A stretch of DNA of 64,000 bases from Candidatus Leptovillus gracilis (GTDB lineage: Bacteria > Chloroflexota > Anaerolineae > Promineifilales > Promineifilaceae), in NCBI GenBank assembly GCA_016716065.1, contig JADJXA010000004.1, positions 372,001 through 436,000 on the forward strand. Reading direction: 5' to 3'. The notes under the pieces were generated by a model. That model searched no databases, had not been told where the DNA came from, and saw only the letters and a list, made by a program, of their open reading frames with translations. Each line of letters begins with the position of its first letter. The first letter of the stretch is position 1. Shown one piece after another: positions 23,883-33,000 of this stretch. The translations under genes and the position numbers were made by a program.

Positions 23883-26114
23883 TTAACCCATCTGCGTAAC
23901 AGCCAGATTGAGGATGGTGTAATAGGCGCGATAGGCCCAAGCGGGCCAGCCGCTGCCAGGCAGCACGGGCGGAAAGGTAGATGCGCCCGGCTCGTCGAAG
24001 CGGTTGCCGCTGCCCTGCCCGTCCCAGATCACATCTGCGCCAGGGATACCCAACTCGGCCAATGCCGCAGCCGGGTAACGGCCGTTGGCGCTAAACGTAT
24101 TGCCATGCACCCACACGTTCTCCGAGCGCGGCCCTACGTCTACTTCGTTCATGTTAAAGCCGCCAGAGCGCTCCAGGCCAAAGACGGCCACACCCACACT
24201 GTCGTTGCCGCTGAGCGTGTTGCCGGTTACTTCGGCGTTGTCGGTCGCCAACAGCAGGATGCCTGTGCCCACCGGGGCGATGCGGGCAAAACCGCCGGGG
24301 GCAAAATTCTCCAGGTTGTTATTCTCGACCACGTTGTCAAAAACGCGGGTGTCGGCCGAGATTTTAGAGGTCAGCTGCGGCAGTAAGACGATGAGGATGC
24401 CCAGGGTGTTGTCGTGGACGTAGTTGTTGTACACCTGGCCGTTGAGGGTGTTTTCCAGCTCGATGCCCAGAACATTGCCGTAGGCTTCGCTGTCGCGCAC
24501 GATCACATTTTCGCACTGCCCGGCGTAGATGCCAGCGTCGTCTACGCCAGTGACCACGACCCGTTCGATGAGTACGTCGGTGCTTTGTACGGGGTAAACG
24601 CCATAGGTTCCCACATTTTCGGCAAAAATGTCATGGAAATGCACGCCGGTGACGCCTTCCACCAGGATGCCGTTGTCGGTGTAGTTGCGCGTGTGCAGGT
24701 GGCTGACGGTGAAGTTGTTGCCGGAGGCCAACACGCCTTCGGGCAGCAGACCTTCCCCATCCAGAATGGGGTAATCGCCAGCTTCGTTGGGTCGGCCGCG
24801 CAGGGTGAAATCGCTGATGTCTATGACGACGCGCTCGTGGTAGACGCCATAAGGGATTTCTACGGTGTCGCCAGGGCGGGCGCGGTCTACGGCCGTTTGA
24901 ATGCTCTCCCCGGCCGCCACCTGAATTGTCTGCGGCGCGCGCTCGGCGATGGCTGGCTCACCGCCGCCGATGTTGTAGCTGGCGGCCACATCGCGCATGG
25001 GATTGGCGCTGGCCGGGATGACAGGCAGGCCGGAAGGCACGGCCGTTACCGGCTGCGGCAGCCCACTCTCGTCGGTTAGAGCCATCAAGAAGGCTACCAG
25101 ATCGGCGCGTTCCTGCTCGTTCAGGGTGAAGCCCTGCACAAACACATCTATGTTGTCACGGCCGTGGGCGCGGCCGCCGCCCTCGGCGTAGAAATCCACC
25201 ACTTCGGCCAGGGTCGCCAGCGAACCATCGTGCATGTAAGGGGCGCTGAGGGCGATATTGCGCAGCGTGGGCACTTTAAACGCGCCGTTCAAGCCATCGG
25301 CCACCACGCCGGCGCGGCCTGGGTCGTCGCTGGGTACGCCGACGACGCGGAAGGTGTCGCTGGCAAAGGTAGGGGCGTTGTGGCATTCAAAGCAGCGCGT
25401 GGCCCCGGAGCGGAAGAGAGCCAACCCGCGCCGCTGCTGCGCCGTCAGGGCGTCGAAGTCGCCGGCGGCGTAGCGGTCGAAGGGGCTGTTTTGGCTGAGC
25501 AGGCTGCGTTGGAAGGCGGCCAGGGCGCGCCCCACGTTGTCGTAGGTCAGGCCATCGGTGAAGGCGGCGGCGAAGCGCTGTTGGTATTCAGGGATGGCCG
25601 CCAGTTCAGACACCAGGGCGGCGGTGTTGCTGACACCCATTTCGTTGGCGTGGGTGAGGGGGAAGTGGGATTGGGCTTCGAGGGAGGTTTCACGGCCGTC
25701 CCAAAACAGCGCTTGCGCGTAGGCGACATTCCACAGAGTGGGGGCGCTGCGGGCTAGCGGCGTTCCATCGAGGCCGAGGGGTTGGGCACGGCCGTCGCTG
25801 AAACCCCAATCGGGGTTGTGGCAGGTGGCGCAGGCCATTTCGTTATTCTCGGAGAGCGCGGGGTCGAAGAAGAGCAGTTGGCCCAGGGCCACTTTTTCCG
25901 GCGTAGAGGGATTGTCGGCCGGTTCATTGCTGGCGGGGAAGGCGCGCTGTAGGCCAGAGTAGGAGGGCAGCACGCTTTTAGAACCAGCGCCATGATTGGC
26001 GCGCACGTCGGGATCGGTGGCGATAGGCACGGCGGCGGCGGCGACAATGGCAATGAGCAGTAAGGCGGCGATGACCGCCAGGATGATACCGAACCACTTG
26101 GCTGCTTTTTTCAT
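23883..26114 (-). CDS. Di-haem cytochrome c peroxidase fused to a parallel beta-helix domain
   Basis: 743 residues from ATG 26112-26114 (GGAGGAAAC just upstream). Residues 8-30 are a membrane anchor or signal (FGIILAVIAALLLIAIVAAA). Residues ~55-350 are a MauG/CcpA-type di-haem module with two haem sites, CATCH (95-99) and CFECH (241-245), plus the WDGRE and APYMHDGS segments. From ~395 to the end there is a NosD-like right-handed beta-helix with repeated hydrophobic rungs (GVTGVHFHDIFAENVGTYGV, DNAEVTGNTLSGNDSVGVAV). Peroxidases of this class reduce H2O2 or modify other proteins; beta-helices often bind polysaccharide. Located outside the membrane. The two halves are normally separate proteins. 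A cytochrome c lipoprotein gene lies just upstream. Confidence 0.88.
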   Translation of the reverse strand: MKKAAKWFGIILAVIAALLLIAIVAAAAVPIATDPDVRANHGAGSKSVLPSYSGLQRAFPASNEPADNPSTPEKVALGQLLFFDPALSENNEMACATCHNPDWGFSDGRAQPLGLDGTPLARSAPTLWNVAYAQALFWDGRETSLEAQSHFPLTHANEMGVSNTAALVSELAAIPEYQQRFAAAFTDGLTYDNVGRALAAFQRSLLSQNSPFDRYAAGDFDALTAQQRRGLALFRSGATRCFECHNAPTFASDTFRVVGVPSDDPGRAGVVADGLNGAFKVPTLRNIALSAPYMHDGSLATLAEVVDFYAEGGGRAHGRDNIDVFVQGFTLNEQERADLVAFLMALTDESGLPQPVTAVPSGLPVIPASANPMRDVAASYNIGGGEPAIAERAPQTIQVAAGESIQTAVDRARPGDTVEIPYGVYHERVVIDISDFTLRGRPNEAGDYPILDGEGLLPEGVLASGNNFTVSHLHTRNYTDNGILVEGVTGVHFHDIFAENVGTYGVYPVQSTDVLIERVVVTGVDDAGIYAGQCENVIVRDSEAYGNVLGIELENTLNGQVYNNYVHDNTLGILIVLLPQLTSKISADTRVFDNVVENNNLENFAPGGFARIAPVGTGILLLATDNAEVTGNTLSGNDSVGVAVFGLERSGGFNMNEVDVGPRSENVWVHGNTFSANGRYPAAALAELGIPGADVIWDGQGSGNRFDEPGASTFPPVLPGSGWPAWAYRAYYTILNLAVTQMG

Positions 26115-26140
26115 GTTTCCTCCTACGGGAAAGGGTTTAT

Positions 26141-26195
26141 GACAGAGACAAAGAGACAAAGAGACAAGGAGACCAAGAGACCAAGAGACAAAGGG
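26141..26195. repeat. Word-type repeat between two cytochrome genes
   Basis: Six imperfect tandem copies of GACAAAGAGAC/GACCAAGAGAC, one arm only. It lies between the cytochrome c gene stop and the peroxidase-fusion ribosome site. Confidence 0.7.
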
Positions 26196-26205
26196 AATTC
26201 GTGTT

Positions 26206-26583
26206 TTATTCCATTGTCAGCAGGTAGGCGACGAGGGCGTCCAGGTCTTCGCCGGTGATGGTTTTGCCGAAGGTGGTGGGCATCAGCTGGGCGTAGCCGG
26301 GCACAGTGTAAGCGCTGGGATTGAGAACGGCCGTGTAGATATAGGTGCGAGCGTCCTGGCCGTCTACGCGGTCGGCGGCGTGAGTGGCGATGCCGTGCAG
26401 GGAAGGGCCGACAATAGTCAGGTCGGGTTGGAGGCTGTGGCAGGCGCCGCAGTGGGTCTGAAATACTTTCTGGCCTTGGGCCAGTTGGGGGGGAAGGGTA
26501 GGCGTGGCTGATGGAGGGTCGGCGGTGGCGCAGCCAACCAGACAAAAAAACAGGATGATGGGAATGATCGCTCTTGTTAGCAA
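26206..26583 (-). CDS. Cytochrome c lipoprotein
   Basis: A small class I cytochrome c: haem-binding CGACH (THCGACHSLQPDL) and a downstream Met ligand region (PGYAQLMPTTFG). The N-terminus is a lipoprotein signal (AIIPIILFFCLVGCATAD, lipobox LVGC), so the mature protein would be anchored outside the cytoplasmic membrane. No ATG lies near the signal peptide; the frame stays open back to an ATG at 26748 that overlaps the opposite gene. I place the start at a TTG (26581-26583), with low certainty. Likely electron donor or acceptor for the peroxidase fusion encoded next. Confidence 0.75.
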   Translation of the reverse strand: MLTRAIIPIILFFCLVGCATADPPSATPTLPPQLAQGQKVFQTHCGACHSLQPDLTIVGPSLHGIATHAADRVDGQDARTYIYTAVLNPSAYTVPGYAQLMPTTFGKTITGEDLDALVAYLLTME

Positions 26584-26701
26584 ATAGATTTTTACCAGTT
26601 GATGAGATGGGCGAAATTGTAAAGGAAACGGCCGTTTCCGGCAAGATGCCCCCTTTGATGATACAGTAGCCGACGTCTGGTGTTGCCGATGTGGAGGTTG
26701 T

Positions 26702-26959
26702 ATGGCAGACGATGAAAAGAATGAGGCACGGCCGTTAGCCACCAACATGCGCCGTTACCGCAAGGAAAGCGACAAACGGCTGCTGGCGCTGGTAATTTTT
26801 ATGCTGGTGGTGGTTGGCGGCGGGCTGATTGGGCTGATTTTTGGCTGGGAGGCGATGGCAGCGGCCGTGCCCTGCCTGCTGGCTGGCGCGTTCCTCATCC
26901 TGGTTCCCTGGGGGCTGCTGACCCTGGCCGAACGATGGCGCAGTCGGATGGAACTATAG
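26702..26959 (+). CDS. Small membrane protein, two predicted helices
   Basis: 85 residues. A charged N-terminus (MADDEKNEARPLATNMRRYR) is followed by two hydrophobic helices (LLALVIFMLVVVGGGLIGLIFG and AVPCLLAGAFLILVPWGLLTL) and a charged tail (AERWRSRMEL). A GGAGGTTGT ribosome site precedes the ATG. No family recognised; alone in its orientation. Confidence 0.6.
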   Translation: MADDEKNEARPLATNMRRYRKESDKRLLALVIFMLVVVGGGLIGLIFGWEAMAAAVPCLLAGAFLILVPWGLLTLAERWRSRMEL

Positions 26960-27052
26960 TGCCTTATGAACCAACTCCTTGCACAGTGAGCAAGAATATT
27001 TGATAACTCTTTTTGGTTCTGGCTTGTCCGGGTTAGGGTCGGATGGGTGGCC

Positions 27053-28621
27053 TTAGGGCAGCCAGGTAAGACTGTGCGCCCAGCGGCCAACGGCCGTACT
27101 CAACTCCCACAACGCGCCATTGGCCGGGGACAACGCGCCATTGGCCGGGGACAACGCGCCATTGGCCGGGGCGTAATAGAGCCACCCCTCGTGGGCGATG
27201 GCCGCCCCGGCCCCATCGGGCGCCCAGGCGATTTCCGGCGCGAACAGGGCCGCCGGCACGGCGTTGATGCGCTCGGCCGGTTCGTTAAAAGCGATGCGCC
27301 GGAACAAGCCGGCGCCTGGCGCGCCATTCTCAGCCAACAAACCGTAACCAAAACGGCCGTCGGCCCAATGAACCGGCGCTGTCGGATGAATAACATCGGT
27401 AGACAAAACCACCGATTCGTCACGCTGCACCTGTCCGGCGTCCACATTTACCCGCCACGTCTCGCCCAGGGCCGGTCCATTGGCCGTCTCCGCCCGAACC
27501 ATAAACAGCCGGTCATCCTGCATCCAGGTCACTTCGGCGTATAACGGATCGGCGTATTGCAAGGTGTGGGGAATGAGCATGAGTTGTTTGCTGGGCACGT
27601 CGAAGATGGCCTGCTGCCCCCCTTCGATGCCGGCGCCCAACCAGAGCAGCAGCCAACGGCCGTTTTTGGCCCAGGAAATGGGTCCAAAAAAGCGACCAAA
27701 CTGTGAACCATCGTCGCCAGCCGCCAGGAGTTCCGGCCGACTGGCCGACACATTGTAAAGCAGCAGCCCGCGCTCATCGCCAAACACAAAAAAATTGTTG
27801 TCCTGATGCCAGACGGGCGACTGGCACAGGCCATCACAGGTGTCCACCTGCCTGGGGGGCGCGGCCGCCTCAGTGTCCATCACATAAAGCTGGCCGTAGA
27901 CGCGCGCATCGGTCACGGCCTGGGTGGCGCCGTCCCCCAGACTGAGCGCGCCAAACGCGGCGCGACGGCCGTCTGGCGACAGGGTAAATGTGGGCGTGGA
28001 CAGGTCGTTGACGGCCGTAGCCAGCACCCGTCGACTGCCCGTCTCCAAATCCAGGTAGATCAACTCGTAGGTATACAGGGTTGTGGTGATGGCTGCTGCC
28101 GTGTTGGCGATGTTAGCGCTGTGCGTCAGCCGGGCGACAAGGGCGCGACGGCCGTCCTGACTAAGGTCATAACTGGTCACATCCCCCACAATCAGCGGCT
28201 GCCCCGCCGCTCGTTTCTGGCCGTCGGCGGTTTCATCGCCGCCAGGCAGCAGCGTGACCACCTGGCGCGCACCGGCTTGCCAGCGCTTTAAGGCCCCGTC
28301 GGCGATGAACAACAAGTCGTGGGTGGTGGCAGGCAAACTATCCACCGCCACCGGCTGCGATTGGCTGTCGGCCGGTTGGCTGGCCGAGGTAGCGGTAGGG
28401 GCCAGGGTGGGCGTTTCAAAGGGGGTGGGTGAGGAAGCGGCGGCGGCCGTTTCCACTGCCGGGTTGTTGGTAACGGCCGTTGGCTGCCCTTCGCTGATGA
28501 TGGCCGGGGGCAGATTAACTGACGTCGGTGGCGGCGACAGTGTGACCGACGTTTCCTGGCGGCCACAGGCCGATAAGAAGAGCAGCGCGATGCCTGCCAG
28601 AAGAAAATATCCACGAGTCAT
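27053..28621 (-). CDS. Lipoprotein with beta-propeller (TolB/WD-like) repeats
   Basis: 522 residues from the ATG at 28619-28621 (GAGGGA upstream). Lipoprotein signal YFLLAGIALLFLSACGRQ with the modified Cys in LSAC. A Pro/Thr/Ala-rich linker runs to ~115. The rest has repeated propeller-like strands (LSQDGRRALVARL, LSPDGRRAAFGALS, AKNGRWLLLWLGA, WAPDGAGAAIAHEGW). It resembles TolB-type repeats rather than an enzyme. The last ~25 residues hold three copies of SPANGAL made by a 21-nt tandem repeat. Extracytoplasmic, function unknown. Confidence 0.7.
   Translation of the reverse strand: MTRGYFLLAGIALLFLSACGRQETSVTLSPPPTSVNLPPAIISEGQPTAVTNNPAVETAAAASSPTPFETPTLAPTATSASQPADSQSQPVAVDSLPATTHDLLFIADGALKRWQAGARQVVTLLPGGDETADGQKRAAGQPLIVGDVTSYDLSQDGRRALVARLTHSANIANTAAAITTTLYTYELIYLDLETGSRRVLATAVNDLSTPTFTLSPDGRRAAFGALSLGDGATQAVTDARVYGQLYVMDTEAAAPPRQVDTCDGLCQSPVWHQDNNFFVFGDERGLLLYNVSASRPELLAAGDDGSQFGRFFGPISWAKNGRWLLLWLGAGIEGGQQAIFDVPSKQLMLIPHTLQYADPLYAEVTWMQDDRLFMVRAETANGPALGETWRVNVDAGQVQRDESVVLSTDVIHPTAPVHWADGRFGYGLLAENGAPGAGLFRRIAFNEPAERINAVPAALFAPEIAWAPDGAGAAIAHEGWLYYAPANGALSPANGALSPANGALWELSTAVGRWAHSLTWLP
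27111..27173. repeat. Three 21-nt tandem units in the propeller lipoprotein gene
   Basis: Three near-perfect 21-nt copies, AACGCGCCATTGGCCGGGGA plus one base, in frame, each encoding the heptad SPANGAL. Copy number is likely to vary between strains. Confidence 0.85.
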
Positions 28622-28665
28622 AGTCAACAATCCCTCATATTCTTGGCGGCGATGGCCCCTGCCTC

Positions 28666-29919
28666 TCACGCCGGTTGGCCGCGCAGCGCGTGCCACAACA
28701 ATCCCCCGGCGCTGCCCACGCCAGACAACAGCGAACGTCGCACAGGGTTCGACGTTTGCACAAACAGGCCCAGCATCGCCTGCAAAACCTCATTGGTATT
28801 GAGCGAATTAGACAAATAACCGGCCCATTGTGGTTGAGGCATGTCAAAAAACGCGGCAAAAAAGTGCTGGATTTGTTTGTCGTTGAAACGCAGCAGGGTA
28901 GCCAGACCATAGAGATAGATGTTGTGTCGGCGAATGCGGTCCACCGGCCACAAGGCGTGCCAGGCGGCTTGCGCCACGTCGCCTGGCGTGCTGCGCGGTG
29001 CGTCTAAGGCTGTGGCAATCACCTGGGCCAACTCCGGGGCATAACGCATGGCCGCGCCCACCTGATAGCCGGAGGCCGGGTGTACCAGGCTGGCCGCGCC
29101 GCCATAACCCATCACCGGTTGGTTCAGGTAGGGCATGGGCAAATTCATGGGGAACAGGCAGTGTTCCACATGCTGCACCTCGGTTACAGCGATGCCCCGA
29201 TGGGCCAATCGCTGCTCCAGGCGGCGCTGCAACACATCGTAGGCCACGGCCGGATAACTAGCCAGTGAGGTTTCTTCAACGAAATAAAGGTCATCGCCCA
29301 AATCCATGGCGTATAAGAAGGTGGGCGGCGCTTCTTTTTCTGTGGGCGACAGGTGGTTGGAACGAAAGTCCATCAGCACCATTTGTTGGCGGCGGACGGG
29401 GGGGCGGGAAAAGCGGCCGACGATGCCATAGGCGGCCTGCATCGCTACGTCTGGTTTGTACGGCCGTTGCACAAACACCGGGTGATGGCCGCTGGCGTCA
29501 ATCACCAGGCGGGCGTTCACGGCACGGCCGTCGGCCAGCGTCACCTGTGAATGGGTGGGTGTATGGCTCAACTCTGCCGCCCGTCCACGAAACCAGTGCA
29601 TCCCGGCCTGCTGGCTGCGGTTCAGGAAGTGGGCCTGCACGGTGTTGTTGTTCAGCAAGCCATAGATGCGGTGGAGGGGGATTTCACGGCCGTTGGCATA
29701 CACCGTGCAATCCTGCCATTGGTGGCTCAGCCAATCGGGCGACAGGCCCGGCGCGTCCAGTTCATCGCGCCAGATACCAAAGGTGTTGATCCAGGGAGTG
29801 GCCGGGTCGTCGGGCGTCAGACCGCCCACCGTCAGGCCCAGGTCGCCTAGCGCGGCGGCCAACGCCACCCCACCCGGTCCTGCGCCAATAATCAAAGCAT
29901 CAAATGGTTTAGAAGGCAT
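28666..29919 (-). CDS. Lycopene cyclase, CrtL family
   Basis: 417 residues. N-terminal dinucleotide fold DALIIGAGPGGVALAAALG. CrtL-type segments: FLYAMDLGDDLYFVEETSLA (the FxEET signature) and GGAASLVHPASGYQVGAAM. This family cyclises the ends of lycopene to beta-rings. I call it cyclase-like because no other carotenoid gene is in view and the related CruA/CruP and epsilon-type enzymes share the fold. The gene is 44 nt upstream of the propeller lipoprotein, same strand. Confidence 0.78.
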   Translation of the reverse strand: MPSKPFDALIIGAGPGGVALAAALGDLGLTVGGLTPDDPATPWINTFGIWRDELDAPGLSPDWLSHQWQDCTVYANGREIPLHRIYGLLNNNTVQAHFLNRSQQAGMHWFRGRAAELSHTPTHSQVTLADGRAVNARLVIDASGHHPVFVQRPYKPDVAMQAAYGIVGRFSRPPVRRQQMVLMDFRSNHLSPTEKEAPPTFLYAMDLGDDLYFVEETSLASYPAVAYDVLQRRLEQRLAHRGIAVTEVQHVEHCLFPMNLPMPYLNQPVMGYGGAASLVHPASGYQVGAAMRYAPELAQVIATALDAPRSTPGDVAQAAWHALWPVDRIRRHNIYLYGLATLLRFNDKQIQHFFAAFFDMPQPQWAGYLSNSLNTNEVLQAMLGLFVQTSNPVRRSLLSGVGSAGGLLWHALRGQPA

Positions 29920-29944
29920 CTTGTTTTACCAACCAGATCTCTAG

Positions 29945-30030
29945 TGCCCGTATTCCGTATTCGGTATTCCGTATGGCGGCATCTCTGGCAAAGGCCATCG
30001 GAAAACCGCATACGGACTTCGGTTTACGGC
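29945..30030. repeat. Word-type repeat, CCGTATTCGGTATTCCGTA family
   Basis: Tandem variants of CCGTATTC on one side and a partly complementary CCGCATACGGAC segment on the other. It lies between the STAND gene stop and the lycopene-cyclase start. The same word occurs at 58430-58456. Confidence 0.65.
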
Positions 30031-30036
30031 TGCAAG

Positions 30037-33000
30037 TTAATTTTCAACCGTCAGGCAGACCTCGCCGCGCAGGTATTGTTCGCATTCGCGGGTGGTCATG
30101 GGGCGGGTGATGCGTTCCAGGGCGCGTTCAAGCAGGGCGTCTATTGGATTGAGGGCGTTGATTTGCGCCGTGCCATCGGCGCTGGCGGTAGCCAGGCGCG
30201 CGCCATCTGGGCTGAAGACAACGCTGTTCACCGGAGCCGTATGGCCCAGCAAGGTTCGCAGCACCTGGCCGGTCTGGGTGTTCCATAATTTGGCCGTGCG
30301 ATCGGCGCTGGTGGTAGCCAGACGCGCCCCGCCGGGGCTGAAGGCCACGCTGAGGACCGGCCCGGTATGTCCAGACAATGTGCGCAGCAGATCGCCGCTG
30401 CCCAGGTCCCAAATTTTGGCTGCGCCATCGCCACCGGCCGTCGCCAGCCGACGGCCGTCGCCGCTGAAAGCAATGCCGTTAATCGGGCCATTGTGGCCAG
30501 ACAACGTGAGGATTGGTTCGCCGGTCGCGGCATCCCAGATAACTACCTGGCCGCTTACGTCGGCCAGGGCTATCTGTGTCTGATCCGGGCTGTAGATGGC
30601 GGTGGTAACGGCCGTGTCGTGGCTAAAGGTCTGCAACAAGTCACCGGTGGCCGCATTCCACACCCGTACCCGGCCATCTTCGCTGGCGGTCAGCAGGCGC
30701 GCACCGCTGGCGTCGAAGACCACCCAGGATACAAGCCCTTCGTGGGGCAGCACCGGCAGGCGCAGTGTTCCATTCTCCAAATCCCACAGGCGGGCATAAT
30801 AATCGGAACTGCCGGTAGCCAACAGCTTGCCATCCGGGCTAAAGGCGACGCTTTCGACGGCGGCGTTGTGGTTGCCCAGGGCGTACAACACTTCGCCGCT
30901 GGTCGCGTCCCATACTCTGGCGGTGCGGTCGTCGCTGGCAGTGGCTACCAGACGGCCGTCGGCGCTATACACCACGGCGTTCACCGGCCGGCGGTGGCGC
31001 GACAGCACCATCACGTCCAGACCGGCTTCAGAATTCCAGATGCGCGCCGTGCTGTCCTGGCTGGCGGTGGCGACCTGGCTGCTGTCTGGGCTGAAAGCCA
31101 CCGCCGAGACGGCGCCGTTGTGGCCGGACAGGGTGTAAAGTGTCTGGCCGGTGGCGGCGTCCCACACTTTGGCTGTGCCGTCGCCGCTGGCGGTAGCCAT
31201 CAGACGGCCGTCGGCGCTGTAGGCGACGTCGAACACCAGGCTGGCGTGGCCGATCAGGTTAAACAGCAGCCCTTCGTTGGCAAAATCCCAAACGCGGGAG
31301 ACGCCATCATTGTAGCCGGTGATGACGTGGGTTCCGTCTGGACTAAAGGCCACGGCGTTGGCAGGGGCGGGGTCTTCTGGGTAGGGATTGGCTGAGTAGA
31401 CAGGGGAGCCGTTTTCCATGTTCCAGATGATGGTACGGCCGTCATCGCCGGCCGAAGCCAGATACGTACCGCTGGCGTTAAAGACGGCCGCTTGCACGGG
31501 CGCGTCGTGGCCGCGCAGGTTATAGATGGCGCGCCGCGCCTGGGTATCCCAGACGCGCACATTGGCGTTGGCGTTGGCTGCCGCCAGCCGCACGTTGTCC
31601 GGGGCAAAAGCGACGCTGTTCACGGCGCCGTCGTTGCCATTGATCACCGCCGCTCGTTCGCCTGTGTCCAGGTTACGCACGACGATAAAGCCGTCATCGC
31701 CGCCAGAGGCCAGCAGTCGGCTGTTCGGGCTGAATGCCAACCCGTTGACCACGCGGCTGTGGTCGCTGAAGGTGCGCAGTTCGCGGCCGCTTTGGGCGTC
31801 CCATAGTTTGACGGTGTTGTCGTAGCTGGCTGTAGCCAGGTAACGGCCGTCTGGACTAAAAGCGACGTCGCTTAACCAGTCGGTGTGGCCGGACAGGGTA
31901 AGCTGCAACTGGGAGGCTTGCAGGGCGCGGTAGAGGGCGTCTTCGGCTTCGGCGGCGGCTGTGCCGTCTATGGGCAGGGTGCGGTTGACCGCTTCGATGG
32001 CTAACAACAGGCCCAATTGCGGGTCGCTGGTGAGTTGGTCTATGGCGGCGGCGGCCAGTTCGCGGGCAGTAGCCAGGCGGGTCTGAGCTTCGGCTTCGCG
32101 GGCGTTGGCTTCGGCCTGGGCGGCGCTGGCCTCGGCCAGGGCGGCGCTGGCAACGGCCGTCGCGCGGGCCAGTTCGGCTTCGGCGGCGCTTTGTTCGGCC
32201 ACGTCGCGCTGCTCGCGGGCGTTGGCTTCGGCGGTGGCGCGCAGGCTGGCGTCTTCCTGGGCGGCGAATTGGGCAGATACGGCCGTAGCCGCACTGGATT
32301 CGGCTTCCCGGCGTAGGGTCTCGGCGATGGTGGCGTTATCCCGCGCGGTGGCCGCATTTTGCGCGGCGACCGCGCCGTTACGCGCCGCCCAAAACGCCGA
32401 CACCAGAGCGACCACAAAGATCAACGCCAGGGCGATGGAGACGCGCGCCAGCCGCCGGGCAGCCCGATCGCTTTCGCTGGCGCGCTGCCGTTCAGCTTCG
32501 GCCAGGGCGCGCGCCTGCTCCAATTCACGCATCTGGCGGGTTTCGCGTTCTAGCTGTTCTTTGTGGGCGGCCGTTTCACTGGCTTCCACAAACATTGCTT
32601 CCAGGGGGGTTAAGTCAGGATATTGCAGCGCTTCTTCTAACAAAACGCCACGCAGCAAAACGCTGGACGGCCGTCCGAGTGTGTGCCATTGTTCGGCGGT
32701 GGTCGCCAGCCGCAGCCGTTGGCGCTGGGCTACACGCGATTCTTCAATCCAACCCACCAGTCGCGGCCAGATGCGCACCAGCGATTCATGCGCCAGACTC
32801 AGTTGATCATCGTCGGCGCTGGTTCCGGTAATGCGGCGGACCAGGTGCGCGCCGAGCAGTTGGTCAATCACCCCCTCGATTTGCACCTGGGGTTTGTCTA
32901 TTTTGGGGTAGAGCGCGGCCAGCAAAACGCGGTCGCTGGTGATGTGCTGCTCAACGGTGGGGCGCACAATGCCCAGAACGACCTGGCGGGCAATGGCTCG

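Noticed and set aside
27111..27173. CRISPR-like repeats
   Set aside because: Three 21-nt units are directly adjacent without spacers and continue the lipoprotein frame; no cas gene is present.
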